Of a stretch of 64,000 bases of DNA, positions 32,729 through 44,495 are shown piece by piece. Positions within the stretch are counted from its first letter, which is position 1, and each line of letters starts with the position of its first letter. The position numbers and the translations under genes are program-made. Source of the stretch: Diplonema papillatum (lineage: Eukaryota; Euglenozoa; Diplonemea; Diplonemida; Diplonemidae); NCBI GenBank assembly GCA_030068145.1, contig JAPJBO010000292.1:142501-206500 (forward strand). The letters are read 5' to 3'. Below the pieces are notes generated by a model. The model had not been told where the DNA came from and did not search any database. It was given only the letters and a program-made list of their open reading frames with translations.

Positions 32729-32803
32729 ACACCCAAAGCGGGACTCGAACCGGCGACCAAAAGAGTCATTGGTGAGTGCACTGACGGCTATGCTACTTGT
32801 GCC
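32729..32803 (-). tRNA. tRNA-like unit inside the TIR element
   Basis: Minus strand: A-box-like TAGCATAGCCGTCAGTGC, B box GGTTCGAGTCC with a T stem pairing four of five, then a run of nine T. The acceptor stem pairs poorly and the anticodon loop is 7 or 8 nt with ACT possible, so function as a tRNA is doubtful while Pol III transcription is plausible. Confidence 0.45.
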
Positions 32804-33018
32804 AAAAATCCGAGAATATTTTTCTCTTCTTCCGTCGCAAACCACCAAAATGGTCGCTGGTTCGATTCCTCGGGGCGTCGAGCGTTTTGGAGCTCGTAGT
32901 GCGTGTTCTGCTTACAGTGGTGGTGTAGCGGGGGTCAAACCGCAGACTTCCTGACGGGGCACGCGAACCACCGGAAGGATGGTTCAAATACCGAAAATGA
33001 AATCGCCCGCGTTTTTTT

Positions 33019-33098
33019 AGCCCGTGGTCTAACGGGTAGCACGCCCACTTGTGGTTCTGGGGGTACTTGGTTCGATTCCTGCGAGGAGTGTTTTTTTT
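33019..33098 (+). tRNA. tRNA-like unit inside the TIR element, His-like anticodon region
   Basis: A box TGGTCTAACGGGTAGC, loop text CCCACTTGTGGTT (GTG would be a His anticodon), B box GGTTCGATTCC and a terminator of eight T at 33091. The acceptor stem is not maintained, so it is a tRNA relative rather than a working tRNA. Confidence 0.45.
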
Positions 33099-33549
33099 GA
33101 GGACCGAAAATCGGCCCAAAAACGTCTAAAGTGCCATCTGGGGGTCAAATTCTTGGCTATATCGAGTTCCAAAAAGGTGCCGATACTTGCCGTGGATAGC
33201 TCTTTCCATCCCAAAAAAAATTTCCGGATTTTGCTCAAAATTTGACCTGAACATGTCGGATATGAGGAAGCAAAATCTGTGACACGTTTTCGTGGAATGA
33301 GTGATATGCTGCCGGCAATGCCTCGCATGAGGACATATGAACCAGTGCGGTGTTGAGCACATATCCATTCCAAACATGTTGTTGCAATCCCCCCATTCCA
33401 GTAGGGTACTTCGCGTAACGCGAATTGCGGCCCTCAGCTCGCAGGATTTCTTTTCGCACTCATTTCCTTCTGGCACTTCAACTATTGGTGCTGCACACGA
33501 CACCCCTTGTTCACGTCCACTGTGCTCTGCGGAGTTTACTTCGCAGATT

Positions 33550-33895
33550 GCCAAGGTGTCCAAGACAAGTCAGTGCTGCCTAGCGAGTCGCAGTCACAAT
33601 CAGGGCGGAGGCCCTGAGTTTTATAACTGATTGCTCGGAACGTTTGTAGGGGCCTTCTCCCCGTGACGGATTCGCCTGTGCTCTGATACGGGTGGTCCTG
33701 GCTGAGACGAGCCACGAACAGCCGCCTGACAAACCAGACTCACACCGCTGTCCTGTCTGCAGACACTCAGGTTCCGCGCTGATGACGGCCCGCCTTATGT
33801 GTCCGTGGCTTAAAAGACCGAAACACGGCGCAGACGGGACCAGTGCGGTGTTGAGCACATTTTCATTCCAAACACGTCCTTGCAACACCCCCCCC
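33550..33895 (+). repeat. Dispersed repeat with ACCAGTGCGGTGTTGAGCAC, full copy
   Basis: Shares CGCAGTCA, CTGATTGCT, GATTTGCCTGTGCTYTGRTA-like text, CAAACCAGACTCACACCGCTG and the GTGCGGTGTTGAGCAC end with 37330-37650. The 3' end alone is at 33340-33390. It ends in a C-run (33889-33907). Confidence 0.65.
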
Positions 33896-34383
33896 CCCCC
33901 CCCCCCACTTTATAAACAACAGAAGAAAAAAGAGGAAAAAAAGCCCCGCGTTCTTCTAACTGCAATTCTGTTTCTATTTCTTTTCGAGCAACGCCGCAGC
34001 GCCGCGACCAGTCCCCCCTCTACGCAGTTTTTCTCCCGCTCTTCGGGCATTGCATTCATGCGTTCGGAGAATGGTCAGTGAGCGAACCAACACCGCACCG
34101 AAGATCATGACACCGGTTCAGTGCACATGTCCGTGCTTCACATGGAGATCCTTGACACAATACATCAAACAGCATGGCTGGTTCTAAAGCAGCGCGGTGG
34201 AGTCCAGCCCGAAACAAAGCATCAATCGACCGCACAAACTCTGTTTGCAAGCTCCGTTAGCAAACTCTGTCGTTAATAAGCTCTGTTTCTAGCACAGCGG
34301 ATAAGCCCCGTGGCAGCGGCATTTCCGCGGAAGCAAGCGAAGCGCGCCAACGCGGTGCTGGATTCTCGGAAAGCAGCTCAAGG

Positions 34384-34554
34384 TGAGCCGGTCCATCCCA
34401 CCGTGATAGACCGAAGAATACCGCACCGGGCAATTCGATGCACCTCTAGGGGATTAGGGATGGACCTGATAGACCGTGGTGGACCGTGATTCACTGTGAT
34501 AAACAGCGGCAGGCACTTCGATGCAGTTTCAAGAGATAGGGACGGACCGGCTCA
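34384..34554 (+). mobile_element. MITE of the TGAGCCGGTCC family, copy 2
   Basis: A 171-bp element with inverted ends TGAGCCGGTCCRTCCC. GCTCAAGG is present on both sides, an apparent 8-bp target duplication. Confidence 0.88.
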
Positions 34555-34559
34555 GCTCA

Positions 34560-34708
34560 AGGCGAAGTGGAAGGCACACCCAACAGGGTCTTCGTTTCCC
34601 GCTGATAGTTTCAAGTCCGTTCCCTTGACTGCTGTTTCGCCATAATATATTATAGTAGGTAGACAGAAGGAATCTCATTGGTCCATTCATGCGCGTCTTT
34701 AATTAGAA

Positions 34709-34768
<60 letters not shown>

Positions 34769-35385
34769 ACCTGATCTCTCAGCGTTGACATTCCGGGCAG
34801 AAGTGCGAAACCCGGTCTCGGGAGCGAAGCGGTGATCGGCCTCGGCAGTTCCATAGAAGAGCGCGGCAACGAAAACGCACACCCACAGCGGGGGTTACAA
34901 CTACAACCGTGGGGTTGGGCGGCCATACGATCCTGTTCAAAGACAAGCAAGTTCGCTGTGGGAGAGCTAGGCTACCGTACCGAGTGATCAGCATGCACAC
35001 AGACGCAAGAACTACGCAGCGCCTGCTATGCGTACAGCCGTGAGCGTAGCCAGTGAGGAAACTGCCGAGCAGCCTGTTTGAAAGCGACGGAGGACACGAG
35101 TAGCGGGGAACGTGGGGGAGGATCCAAAATGACTTCCCTCGATCTTGAGACGGCATTCGTTTACAGCAGCGGACTACGACGGTATCGGATCATCTTGGAT
35201 CCCCACGCTCTCGTTCTTGATTAATGAAGGCATTCTTGTCGAATGCTTTCGCAGAAGTTCGTCTTCCTACGATCTAAGAATTGCGCCTCTGACGTAGGAG
35301 AACAGCACGACCCTGGCAGTCCCTATTGATCCCGCGCAACGAGGCCTTAGACGAAACTCCAAACAGAACCGCTGACCGGGTAACA
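34560..35385. other. No supported gene
   Basis: AT- and GC-mixed sequence with short overlapping ORFs on the minus strand (34756-35156) and no recognised repeats. Confidence 0.3.
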
Positions 35386-35389
35386 TACC

Positions 35390-35998
35390 GTGGCACAGCC
35401 GCCTTCACGCTTCTGTCGTACACAGGTGGGAGGAATGGGGGGGGGGCGATGCTCCGTGCAGGGAAGGACGCGACAATACGCGCTCGTCTGCATAGCGACC
35501 GTGCTCGGGCTGCTGTTCGCGGCCCTTTTCTGCGTTTTCGTGGAGTTTCACACGGGAGCCGGCAGCGGCGCGAGCGTCGGCCACATGCTGCAAGCCAACC
35601 CTGTTGTAGGCAATGGGGGGACTGGGCATAAGACAGGCGTCGTGGTGGAAGCGTTCAGATGGCTTGCGAAGCGACCCGAAAGGGCACACTGCGCCACCCC
35701 GATCCCTCCACCCTGGCTGCCCGCGTTGTTCGCATACTCTGGAATATCCGACCTGACCGTTGTCCAGCTCACTTCATTCAACACCCCGGGCTCGGTGGCG
35801 CTAAACGTGAGCCAAAGCAGCGGCGGAGACGAGCTTGAAATCCATCGGCAGCAGCTGTACCTGCACAAGCGCCCTGGTTCCTACGGTGTGTTCCAGCAGC
35901 TTTGCCGATCGCACGCCCTGCAAGCCAGTCGACTGCACTGCTGGCCCCGGGCGGTACACGAAGCAGCGAAGCGCTACGTCGTCCTGTCCTGCGTCTGA
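35390..35998 (+). CDS. Possible single-pass membrane protein ORF
   Basis: 202 codons. Near residue 28 is a clear hydrophobic helix (YALVCIATVLGLLFAALFCV), followed by FVEFHTGAGSGASVGHMLQA. GC-ending bias is good up to about 35600 and weak afterwards, so a splice may occur near there. CACAG precedes the biased part (35420-35426), suggesting an exon. No family is recognised. Confidence 0.35.
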   Translation: MAQPPSRFCRTQVGGMGGGRCSVQGRTRQYALVCIATVLGLLFAALFCVFVEFHTGAGSGASVGHMLQANPVVGNGGTGHKTGVVVEAFRWLAKRPERAHCATPIPPPWLPALFAYSGISDLTVVQLTSFNTPGSVALNVSQSSGGDELEIHRQQLYLHKRPGSYGVFQQLCRSHALQASRLHCWPRAVHEAAKRYVVLSCV

Positions 35999-36291
35999 TT
36001 GGGGATTCCAAATCCCGGGGCAACCATCTCAGCGCCCTGCTGTACCTACGTGTGTGTGACTGTGATCCACACACACGTAGTGTGTGATCCAGCACCTTTG
36101 TGGATCACGCACCCCAGAACCCAGTGCACTGTTGAACTATGGTGAACGAAACAGCGAAGCGCTACGTCGTCCTGTCCTGCTTCTAATCGGGGATTCCTGC
36201 TGTGGGAAAAACAGATACGCTGGAAATGAAGTGAACGAAGCAACGTCTAGTTGGAAATCCTGCGAACCAGGTGCAGCTGGAAATCCCTAGA

Positions 36292-36471
36292 TGAGCCGGT
36301 CCGTCCCTATCTCTTGAAACTGCATCGAAGTGCCTGCCGCTGTTTATCACAGTGAATCACGGTCCACCACGGTCTATCAGGTCCATCCCTAGTCCCTAGA
36401 GCTGCATCGAATTGCCCGGTGCTGTATTCTTCGGTCTATCACGGTCTATCAAGAGGGGATGGACCGGCTCA
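36292..36471 (-). mobile_element. MITE of the TGAGCCGGTCC family, copy 3
   Basis: A 180-bp copy in reverse orientation, very close to copies 1 and 2 and retaining both GATAGACCG repeats. Flanks CTAGA and CTAAA match at four of five positions. Confidence 0.88.
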
Positions 36472-36849
36472 CTAAACAGACTGTACCCGCACAAGCGCCC
36501 TGTTACCTACCGGGTTGCACACTCTGGAACCCAGTCGACTGCACGCGTAGGCTGCGGTGAAAATGAAAACAGCGCTTCGTTGAGATTTCTGCTACCGCAC
36601 CCTTGGTGCCTGTGCTGGCAGCAAACACCATGCTGTAATACCCTACGTATCATGTACCTGCCGTACTTCCTACCGGTGCTGCTCGTGGATGGTGGTGCAC
36701 ATCCCACATATGCCGAGTACCGGCGGAGCGCGGACGCGAAATTTCAGTGCGGCATGCAAATGCTTGCCTGAGCCAAGCCCATTCAGTTTTGCTGTAGTCC
36801 GATCAATTTGTGCCGTAGCTATACGAAGAGAAGTACGGAAGCCGACGTC

Positions 36850-37060
36850 AGGACGGGGTGGCAACGGGCACGCCTTCGGACGAGTCGGCCGCAGCTGCGG
36901 CAGGCAGCCCACCATTGTTTTCGAGATACCAATCAACAGTCTTACCCCCCCTCGTTGAGTGGCCTTTTGCTTCAGCTCCCCCTGATGCAAACTTCTTGCC
37001 CGAGTTCTCTTCGTGTTCCTGCAGCACCTCGCCAACCTTCCTGAGTCCGTCTACAGCACA
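36850..37060 (-). CDS. Possible minus-strand last exon or relic
   Basis: After a CTTGTGCTGTAG acceptor-like site the minus strand reads DGLRKVGEVLQEHEENSGKK, then FASGGAEAKGHSTRGGKTVD and WYLENNGGLP to a stop, with moderate GC bias. An upstream minus frame (FRVFPNVSGRVLVESCRQPR, about 37100-37260) is out of phase. Function unknown; it may be a decayed mobile-element protein. Confidence 0.3.
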
Positions 37061-37329
37061 AGCACAAGTGAATTGCCACTGTGTGCTTATTGACTGCTTC
37101 TCCACCAAGAGAAGTGAGTTTCCACCGCGGTTGTCGGCAGCTCTCGACTAGCACCCGCCCAGAAACATTCGGGAACACCCGAAAATCTTGCCCCACATCG
37201 GTGGAGGTTGAAAAAACGTCCGCAAATGGTGTCGCCAAACCGGCGGGGACCATCAAGGACACATACAGACCCCACAAACGGACCAGATAGACCCGAATTC
37301 TGCCGAAGACAGGGGTGTCTCTCTGAAGG

Positions 37330-37650
37330 AGAAGTGCCCTGCAACGGCCTCGTACCGAAGCCGCAAAAAAAAAGAAGACAAGTCGGCGCGTTCTCGCGAG
37401 CCGCAGTCAAAAGCAGGGCAAGTCTTTTAGCTGTTTGCTTGCGACACGATCGTTGGGAAACCTTCTGGATTTGCCTGTGCCTTCGTGGCACGGGTGGTCC
37501 CGGTTGTAGCCGGCTGTAGCCGTGAATCTCCGCCAGGCAAACCAGATTCACGCCGCTGTCTGTTCCGTGCTGATGACGGTCTGTCCACGGCGAAAAGGAC
37601 CGAACCATGGTGCAGATAGAACCAGTGCGGTGTTAGAACCATTCCAAGTA
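37330..37650 (+). repeat. Dispersed repeat with ACCAGTGCGGTGTT end, second copy
   Basis: Aligns over its length with 33550-33895. The starting motif CAACGGCCTCGTACCGAAG is repeated again at 37725. Confidence 0.6.
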
Positions 37651-37947
37651 CCCTAGGCTCTCACACGACCCACATGTTACATCATATGCGTCCTAACAGA
37701 AGAACAACAAACCCCTTTTTGAAACGGCCTCGTACCGCAGTTTCAGCTGATTGCTCACGATAATCGTAGGAGATTGTAGTTTCGATAACAAGTCCTCCAT
37801 GCATGATGCGACCTCAAGAGATGCAGCACGCAGCGTGTTTTGGAGAAGATTAGCCTACCGATCATATTCACTTAAACATCGCGTCTATTCTTTTTTGTAG
37901 TTTCGATAGCTAGTCCTCCATGCATGACGATGATGTGACCTCTAGAG

Positions 37948-38155
37948 ATGCTACATGCAACGACCAGGGCACAAAAGAAGAAAAGCCCACCCCCCTCCCT
38001 TCCCCTTCCAGTCCAGAACGAACACGTTACCGTCCCCGACCGGGGGCGGGGGGTCTCGATTGAGGTGGCGCCGCCGGCCGCGTCCGGACGCCGACGATGG
38101 GTGACGCGGGCGGCTCTTGACGGCCGACGAGCTGGTGCGCCTGCAGCAGCAGCGG
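37948..38155 (+). pseudogene. Truncated copy of the 5' end of the 38.7-kb gene
   Basis: Matches 38530-38752, including the 5' leader and ATG context (GCCGACGATGGGYGACGCG). It lacks a short block after GACGCGGGCGG (frame break) and stops at GCAGCGGCTGCTCG. There it joins GAGAACAC and GGTGGGTGGAGAGAGGCCCT, a sequence also at 28000-28060. Confidence 0.85.
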
Positions 38156-38275
38156 CTGCTCGGGTAGCGACGACAACGAGAACACAATGTATGGTGGGTG
38201 GAGAGAGGCCCTGGGACTGCTAAGGCGTGACTACCCCCACCCCCCCCCCTTTTCCTTTTTCCTTTTTCCCTTTTC

Positions 38276-38369
38276 TATTTTACACTCTCTTCGAAGAAGA
38301 CTTGATGCTAGCATCAAACATGCATGAGAGGCAGTGTCCTGCCTAAACATTAAACTAAGTTTTCCCCCC
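38276..38369 (+). repeat. Intron-associated palindromic repeat, copy upstream of the 38.7-kb gene
   Basis: TTCTATTTTACACTCTCTTC, then CGAAGAAGACTTGATGCTAG, CATCAAACATGCATGAGAGG and the CCTAAACATTAAACTAAG tail. Full relatives are at 8322-8404 and 40250-40347. Confidence 0.75.
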
Positions 38370-38677
38370 CTGTCCCTCCATGGAGCCACCCTGCATCTAG
38401 CCTGGCCCTCCTGTGACGGTGGGGCCGCACCCTTTGACTTTATGTGCGCACACACGCGCACTCTCTCTCTGTTACACGTTATCAACATGTCATGTGAAAT
38501 CTGTCGTATTTTTTGGTAGTTTCGATAAGATGCAACACGCAACGACCAGGGCAAACCAGAAGAAAAGCCCACCCCCCTCCCTTCCCCTTCCAGTCCACAA
38601 CGAACACGTTCCCGTCCCCGACCGGGGGCGGGGGTCTCGATTGAGGTGGCGCCGCCGGCCGCGTCCGCGCGCCGACG

Positions 38678-39733
38678 ATGGGCGACGCGGGGGGCCCGCC
38701 GAAGTTCTTGACGGCCGACGAGCTGGTGCGCCTGCAGCAGCAGCGGCTGCTCGAAGAGCAGCGCAAGCACGGCAAGAAGAGGGTCCGCGCCCCGCCGCCG
38801 CTGCCGGGACCTTGGGGCGCCGCCTGGAAGAGCCAGTGGCAAGATTCATCGACCAAGCGCCTCGCCCAGGCGGATTCGCAGTCACCCCCCGCGAGTCTCC
38901 AGCAGGCCAACCCCCCGGCTACCTCGGGGGCTGCCTGGAAGGGCCAGCAGCAAGACTCGTCGAACAGGCGCCTCCCCCAGGCGGATTCGCAGTCACCCCC
39001 CGCGAGTCTTCAGCAGGCCAACCCCCCAGCTACCTCGGGGGCTGCCTGGAAGAGCCAGTGGCAAGATTTGTCGACCAAGCGCCTCCCCCAGGCGGATTCG
39101 CAGTCACCCCCTGCGAGTCTCCAGCAGGCCAACCCCCAGACTACTTCGGGGATTCAACTACAAGGACAGCCGACACCGACGCCGTCGCAACTCCAAAGCG
39201 CAGACAGGGGTCGCAGACGGGTGCAGCCGCCCCAGCATCCATCCCAGCAGGAGGTGCCCCGCCCCGTTGTGCTTGGATCTCAGAAGCAAGTCTTTCCGAA
39301 TCCGAGCGCCAGCGGAAGTGCGAAGTCGGAGCACCAGGACCCGCGGCAGCCGGCCGCAGGCTTCGCGAAGCAGCACGCCCCCCCACACCATGGCGCTGGC
39401 AGACAGCCGTCGGCCTTCCCCGCGAAGCTTCCCGCCCCCGGCGTGGGGCCCCCCGCAGCCGCCGCCGCTGCCGCCGCCGCCGCGCCGCAGCCGGTGCGGG
39501 GCGACAGGGGCCGCGGCCGGCCGGCGGTCGTCGCGCCAGGCAACCAGCCGCACGCTCCGGCCCCCTTCCCAGCCAACACCCCGTCGCCGACTCCGGCTCG
39601 TTTGCCGCAGGCGTCTCAGCAACCGGCCGTGCAACACAACCGCATCCCGCAGGCGGCCCAACAACACAACACCCACGCGCCCCAGCCGTCTACCGACGTG
39701 CATGGCCTGACCCTCGGAGGCTCCGACGACGAG
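38678..39733 (+). CDS. Low-complexity repeat protein, exon 1
   Basis: Starts ATG at 38678 (the same start context is preserved in the truncated upstream copy). The N-terminus is a short charged helix (LTADELVRLQQQRLLEEQRK). Three 42-residue repeats follow, with AAWKSQWQDSSTKRLPQADS and QSPPASLQQANPPATS. The rest is Pro/Gln/Ala-rich and probably disordered. The exon ends after GGSDDE (GAG) at a GTAATC donor in phase 0. The next exon begins DDDEDFFDVDSTPSDAF, so the splice builds a continuous acidic run. No enzymatic domain is seen; possibly a scaffold or RNA-associated protein. Confidence 0.7.
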
Positions 39734-40370
39734 GTAATCTCACATTTCTTGTGTGTGTTAAGATACTCGACGTAGCTGCTTTGACTCCGAATGGAAGGGA
39801 GGCACTATAGAGGTAGAGGGGAAAATACAATACTAACACAAATCTGATTTGTTCTTCGCTTGCACCACCGTGTGTTGTCTTCTCACTCAGGACTTTGACC
39901 TGTTGTGTTTGTGTGATTTGTCGTATTGGGGTAGACCCGCATGACCTCACGTCCGTTCAACACGTAATTTGGTAGTTATAGCACCCAGGATCCCTATGGT
40001 TCTTTGTCTGGCAGCATCGTCGAGCATTTCCTTCCAAGCTGGCGCGTATGTAAAAGTAGCTGTTTCTTTGCTGCCAATACTAGAGAAAAAGAAACTCGAG
40101 TTTTTAGTTCTAACAATCTTGCGGGTTGCCCTTCAGTGTATTGTGCAGGCTAAAAAGACATGGGCAGCGTGTTTTAGTGGTTGATCAGAATTAAAATAGT
40201 TTCATACCCCACCTGCGGAGTCCCACACTCCCTGCGACCCTTTTCCCTTTCTATTTTGCACTTTCTTCTAAGAAGACTTGATGCTAGCAGCAAACGTGCA
40301 TGAGAGGCCGTGCCTGCTCAAGCGTTGAACTAAGATATTCCCCCCCATGCTATGTGACTAACTACCGCAG
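39734..40370 (+). other. Intron of the low-complexity protein gene
   Basis: GTAATC donor and ACCGCAG acceptor, phase 0, 637 bp. Almost entirely repeat: the GTAGACCCGCATGACCTCAC family (39757-40060), the TTGCGGGTTGCCCTTC piece, and the palindromic intron-associated repeat (40250-40347) ending 23 nt before the acceptor. Confidence 0.75.
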
Positions 40371-40745
40371 GACGACGACGAAGACTTTTTTGACGTCGAC
40401 TCGACGCCGTCGGATGCGTTCGTCCAGGCTGACCCAGGCAGGGCGGCAGCAGCCGGGACCAAGGACGGCTCTGATTCATGGATTCAGGATGCGTCCAGCC
40501 GCGCCGGGAGCCCCCCGCTGCGCCACCCGCCGCCCCAGCGGCAGCCGGACGCCGCCAGCCGGCCCGGGTCGCCGTCGCGCCTGCGCCCGCCCACCAGACC
40601 TGCCAGCTTGTCGCCCCGGATCGTTTCTCTGTCGCCTCGCCAACTTCGCGGTATGCTTGCACCTTGTCTCCGTCGCCCTGCGAACGCCCCGCCAACGAAT
40701 GCGCCACCTACACAAGCGCTCCGCCGACGGGGGCACCACCTATAA
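40371..40745 (+). CDS. Low-complexity repeat protein, exon 2
   Basis: Reads DDDEDFFDVDSTPSDAFVQA, then Pro/Arg-rich disordered sequence. Read straight through, it stops at TAA in the first satellite unit (40743-40745). A GTATGC donor at 40651, of the type used by the PDE gene, suggests the exon may instead end at 40650 with the satellite inside the following intron. No downstream exon was found to settle this. Confidence 0.6.
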   Translation, partial: DDDEDFFDVDSTPSDAFVQADPGRAAAAGTKDGSDSWIQDASSRAGSPPLRHPPPQRQPDAASRPGSPSRLRPPTRPASLSPRIVSLSPRQLRGMLAPCLRRPANAPPTNAPPTQALRRRGHHL

Positions 40746-43700
40746 ACACTCTGCCGACGAATGCACCACCTATAAACACTCTGCCGACGAATGCACCACC
40801 TATAAACACTCTGCCGACGAATGCACCACCTATAAACACTATGCCGACGAATGCACCACCTATAAACACTCTGCCGACGAATGCACCACCTATAAACACT
40901 CTGCCGACGAATGCACCACCTATAAACACTCTGCCGACGAATGCACCACCTATAAACACTCTGCCGACGAATGCACCACCTATAAACACTATGCCGACGA
41001 ATGCACCACCTATAAACACTATGCCGACGAATGCATCACCTATAAACACTCTGCCGACGAATGCACCACCTATAAACACTCTGCCGACGAATGCACCACC
41101 TATAAACACTCTGCCGACGAATGCACCACCTATAAACACTCTGCCGACGAATGCACCACCTATAAACACTCTGCCGACGAATGCACCACCTATAAACACT
41201 CTGCCGACGAATGCACCACCTATAAACACTATGCCGACGAATGCACCACCTATAAACACTATGCCGACGAATGCACCACCTATAAACACTCTGCCGACGA
41301 ATGCACCACCTATAAACACTCTGCCGACGAATGCACCACCTATAAACACTCTGCCGACGAATGCACCACCTATAAACACTCTGCCGACGAATGCACCACC
41401 TATAAACACTATGCCGACGAATGCACCACCTATAAACACTATGCCGACGAATGCATCACCTATAAACACTATGCCGACGAATGCACCACCTATAAACACT
41501 ATGCCGACGAATGCACCACCTATAAACACTATGCCGACGAATGCACCACCTATAAACACTATGCCGACGAATGCATCACCTATAAACACTATGCCGACGA
41601 ATGCATCACCTATAAACACTATGCCGACGAATGCATCACCTATAAACACTATGCCGACGAATGCATCACCTATAAACACTATGCCGACGAATGCATCACC
41701 TATAAACACTATGCCGACGAATGCATCACCTATAAACACTATGCCGACGAATGCATCACCTATAAACACTATGCCGACGAATGCACCACCTATAAACACT
41801 ATGCCGACGAATGCATCACCTATAAACACTATGCCGACGAATGCACCACCTATAAACACTATGCCGACGAATGCATCACCTATAAACACTCTGCCGACGA
41901 ATGCACCACCTATAAACACTATGCCGACGAATGCATCACCTATAAACACTATGCCGACGAATGCACCACCTATAAACACTCTGCCGACGAATGCACCACC
42001 TATAAACACTCTGCCGTGCCGACGAATGCACCACCTATAAACACTATGCCGACGAATGCATCACCTATAAACACTATGCCGACGAATGCACCACCTATAA
42101 ACACTCTGCCGACGAATGCACCACCTATAAACACTCTGCCGACGAATGCACCACCTATAAACACTCTGCCGACGAATGCACCACCTATAAACACTATGCC
42201 GACGAATGCACCACCTATAAACACTCTGCCGACGAATGCACCACCTATAAACACTCTGCCGACGAATGCACCACCTATAAACACTCTGCCGACGAATGCA
42301 CCACCTATAAACACTATGCCGACGAATGCACCACCTATAAACACTCTGCCGACGAATGCACCACCTATAAACACTCTGCCGACGAATGCACCACCTATAA
42401 ACACTCTGCCGACGAATGCACCACCTATAAACACTCTGCCGACGAATGCACCACCTATAAACACTATGCCGACGAATGCACCACCTATAAACACTATGCC
42501 GACGAATGCATCACCTATAAACACTCTGCCGACGAATGCACCACCTATAAACACTCTGCCGACGAATGCACCACCTATAAACACTCTGCCGACGAATGCA
42601 CCACCTATAAACACTCTGCCGACGAATGCACCACCTATAAACACTCTGCCGACGAATGCACCACCTATAAACACTATGCCGACGAATGCATCACCTATAA
42701 ACACTCTGCCGACGAATGCACCACCTATAAACACTCTGCCGACGAATGCACCACCTATAAACACTCTGCCGACGAATGCACCACCTATAAACACTATGCC
42801 GACGAATGCATCACCTATAAACACTATGCCGACGAATGCACCACCTATAAACACTATGCCGACGAATGCATCACCTATAAACACTATGCCGACGAATGCA
42901 TCACCTATAAACACTATGCCGACGAATGCATCACCTATAAACACTATGCCGACGAATGCATCACCTATAAACACTATGCCGACGAATGCATCACCTATAA
43001 ACACTATGCCGACGAATGCATCACCTATAAACACTATGCCGACGAATGCATCACCTATAAACACTATGCCGACGAATGCACCACCTATAAACACTATGCC
43101 GACGAATGCATCACCTATAAACACTATGCCGACGAATGCACCACCTATAAACACTATGCCGACGAATGCATCACCTATAAACACTATGCCGACGAATGCA
43201 TCACCTATAAACACTATGCCGACGAATGCACCACCTATAAACACTCTGCCGACGAATGCACCACCTATAAACACTATGCCGACGAATGCATCACCTATAA
43301 ACACTATGCCGACGAATGCACCACCTATAAACACTCTGCCGACGAATGCACCACCTATAAACACTCTGCCGTGCCGACGAATGCACCACCTATAAACACT
43401 ATGCCGACGAATGCATCACCTATAAACACTATGCCGACGAATGCACCACCTATAAACACTATGCCGACGAATGCATCACCTATAAACACTATGCCGACGA
43501 ATGCATCACCTATAAACACTATGCCGACGAATGCATCACCTATAAACACTCTGCCGACGAATGCACCACCTATAAACACTCTGCCGACGAATGCACCACC
43601 TATAAACACTCTGCCGACGAATGCACCACCTATAAACACTATGCCGACGAATGCATCACCTATAAACACTATGCCGACGAATGCACCACCTATAAACACT

Positions 43701-43930
43701 ATGCCGACGAATGCATCACCTATAAACACTATGCCGACGAATGCACCACCTATAAACACTATGCCGACGAATGCATCACCTATAAACACTCTGCCGACGA
43801 ATGCACCACCTATAAACACTCTGCCGACGAATGCACCACCTATAAACACTCTGCCGACGAATGCACCACCTATTCACACTCTGCAGTCGAATGCGCCACC
43901 TAAAAACACTCTGCCGACGAATGCGCTTCG
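40727..43930 (+). repeat. 30-bp minisatellite, about 106 units
   Basis: Unit contains TATAAACACTCTGCCGACGA followed by ATGCACCACC, varying at two sites (C/A before TGCC, and C/T in GCAYCACC). Two 35-bp variants with an extra GTGCC begin at 42001 and 43356, 1355 bp apart, and the variant order before each is similar, pointing to block duplication. The last units (from 43870) are degenerate. Long ORFs in two forward frames and on the minus strand follow from the 30-bp period and are not genes. Confidence 0.97.
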
Positions 43931-44327
43931 GCGATGGCCGTGCTCTCTTCTGTGATGCTGCCGAGGTTGATCGTCGCTTCTTCGTCTTCGCTCTCGAGAC
44001 CGGGTTTCGCACTTCGTCTTCATACAGCTCTCGGAAGTACCAGCACCACGTTGGCGTGCTTCGTTTGCTTCGGCGGAGACGCTGCTGCATTGAATAATAG
44101 ACGCCAAGCTACTCTCTTTTTTGCTCCTCGGAACAATTGGCACCAGTTCCCCTCGAGCACTCTCCACGGTTCGTGATCTCCTCGCTTTCCTAAGCCTCCG
44201 TGTCCAGGCAATTCTGTGCAGCTCCAGGGGTACGCCGTGGAACAGCAGACAGTTCGATGATATCGCAGGAGACGGTGATGAACCGGCTGGAAAGGATAGG
44301 GAAGCACAACTATCGACGCGCAGCCGA

Positions 44328-44495
44328 TGAACCTGGACGAGCAGTCGAAGGAGAAGCGAAGCACCAAACGCGCGCCTGAACGCGACGATCAAGACGAGCT
44401 GAAGAGGCGAAAACATGCCATATCACGTACGAAGAGATAACCGCGACGCCGGCGATGCCGATTATCGCCAGAGATTCTTTGCATTCTAATCCAAA
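44328..44495 (+). repeat. Unoccupied paralog of the 20.1-kb TIR insertion site
   Basis: Matches 20053-20127 and 20656-20760 without the 528-bp element. A short frame MNLDEQSKEKRSTKRAPERD to ISRTKR and TAA is open across it. A reversed partial relative is at 16640-16730. Confidence 0.8.

Larger units (their letters stand above)
32327..33307. mobile_element. TIR element carrying tRNA-like units
   Basis: 35-bp inverted ends with a single mismatch (starting ATATCACTCATTCCACGAAA) enclose 981 bp. Inside are one minus-strand and one plus-strand tRNA-like unit, and a third B box GGTTCGATTCC at 32859-32869. No transposase ORF is seen. Target-site duplication is not clear. Confidence 0.7.

Noticed and set aside
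40727-43930. CRISPR array
   Set aside because: Units are contiguous with no spacers, and the sequence is eukaryotic.
40300-43955. Very long ORFs (up to 1031 codons) with repeats such as PTNAPPINTL, ADECTTYKHS and, on the minus strand, FIGGAFVGRV
   Set aside because: They follow from a 30-bp tandem repeat that lacks stops in several frames. The upstream exon enters the third frame, which stops in the first unit.
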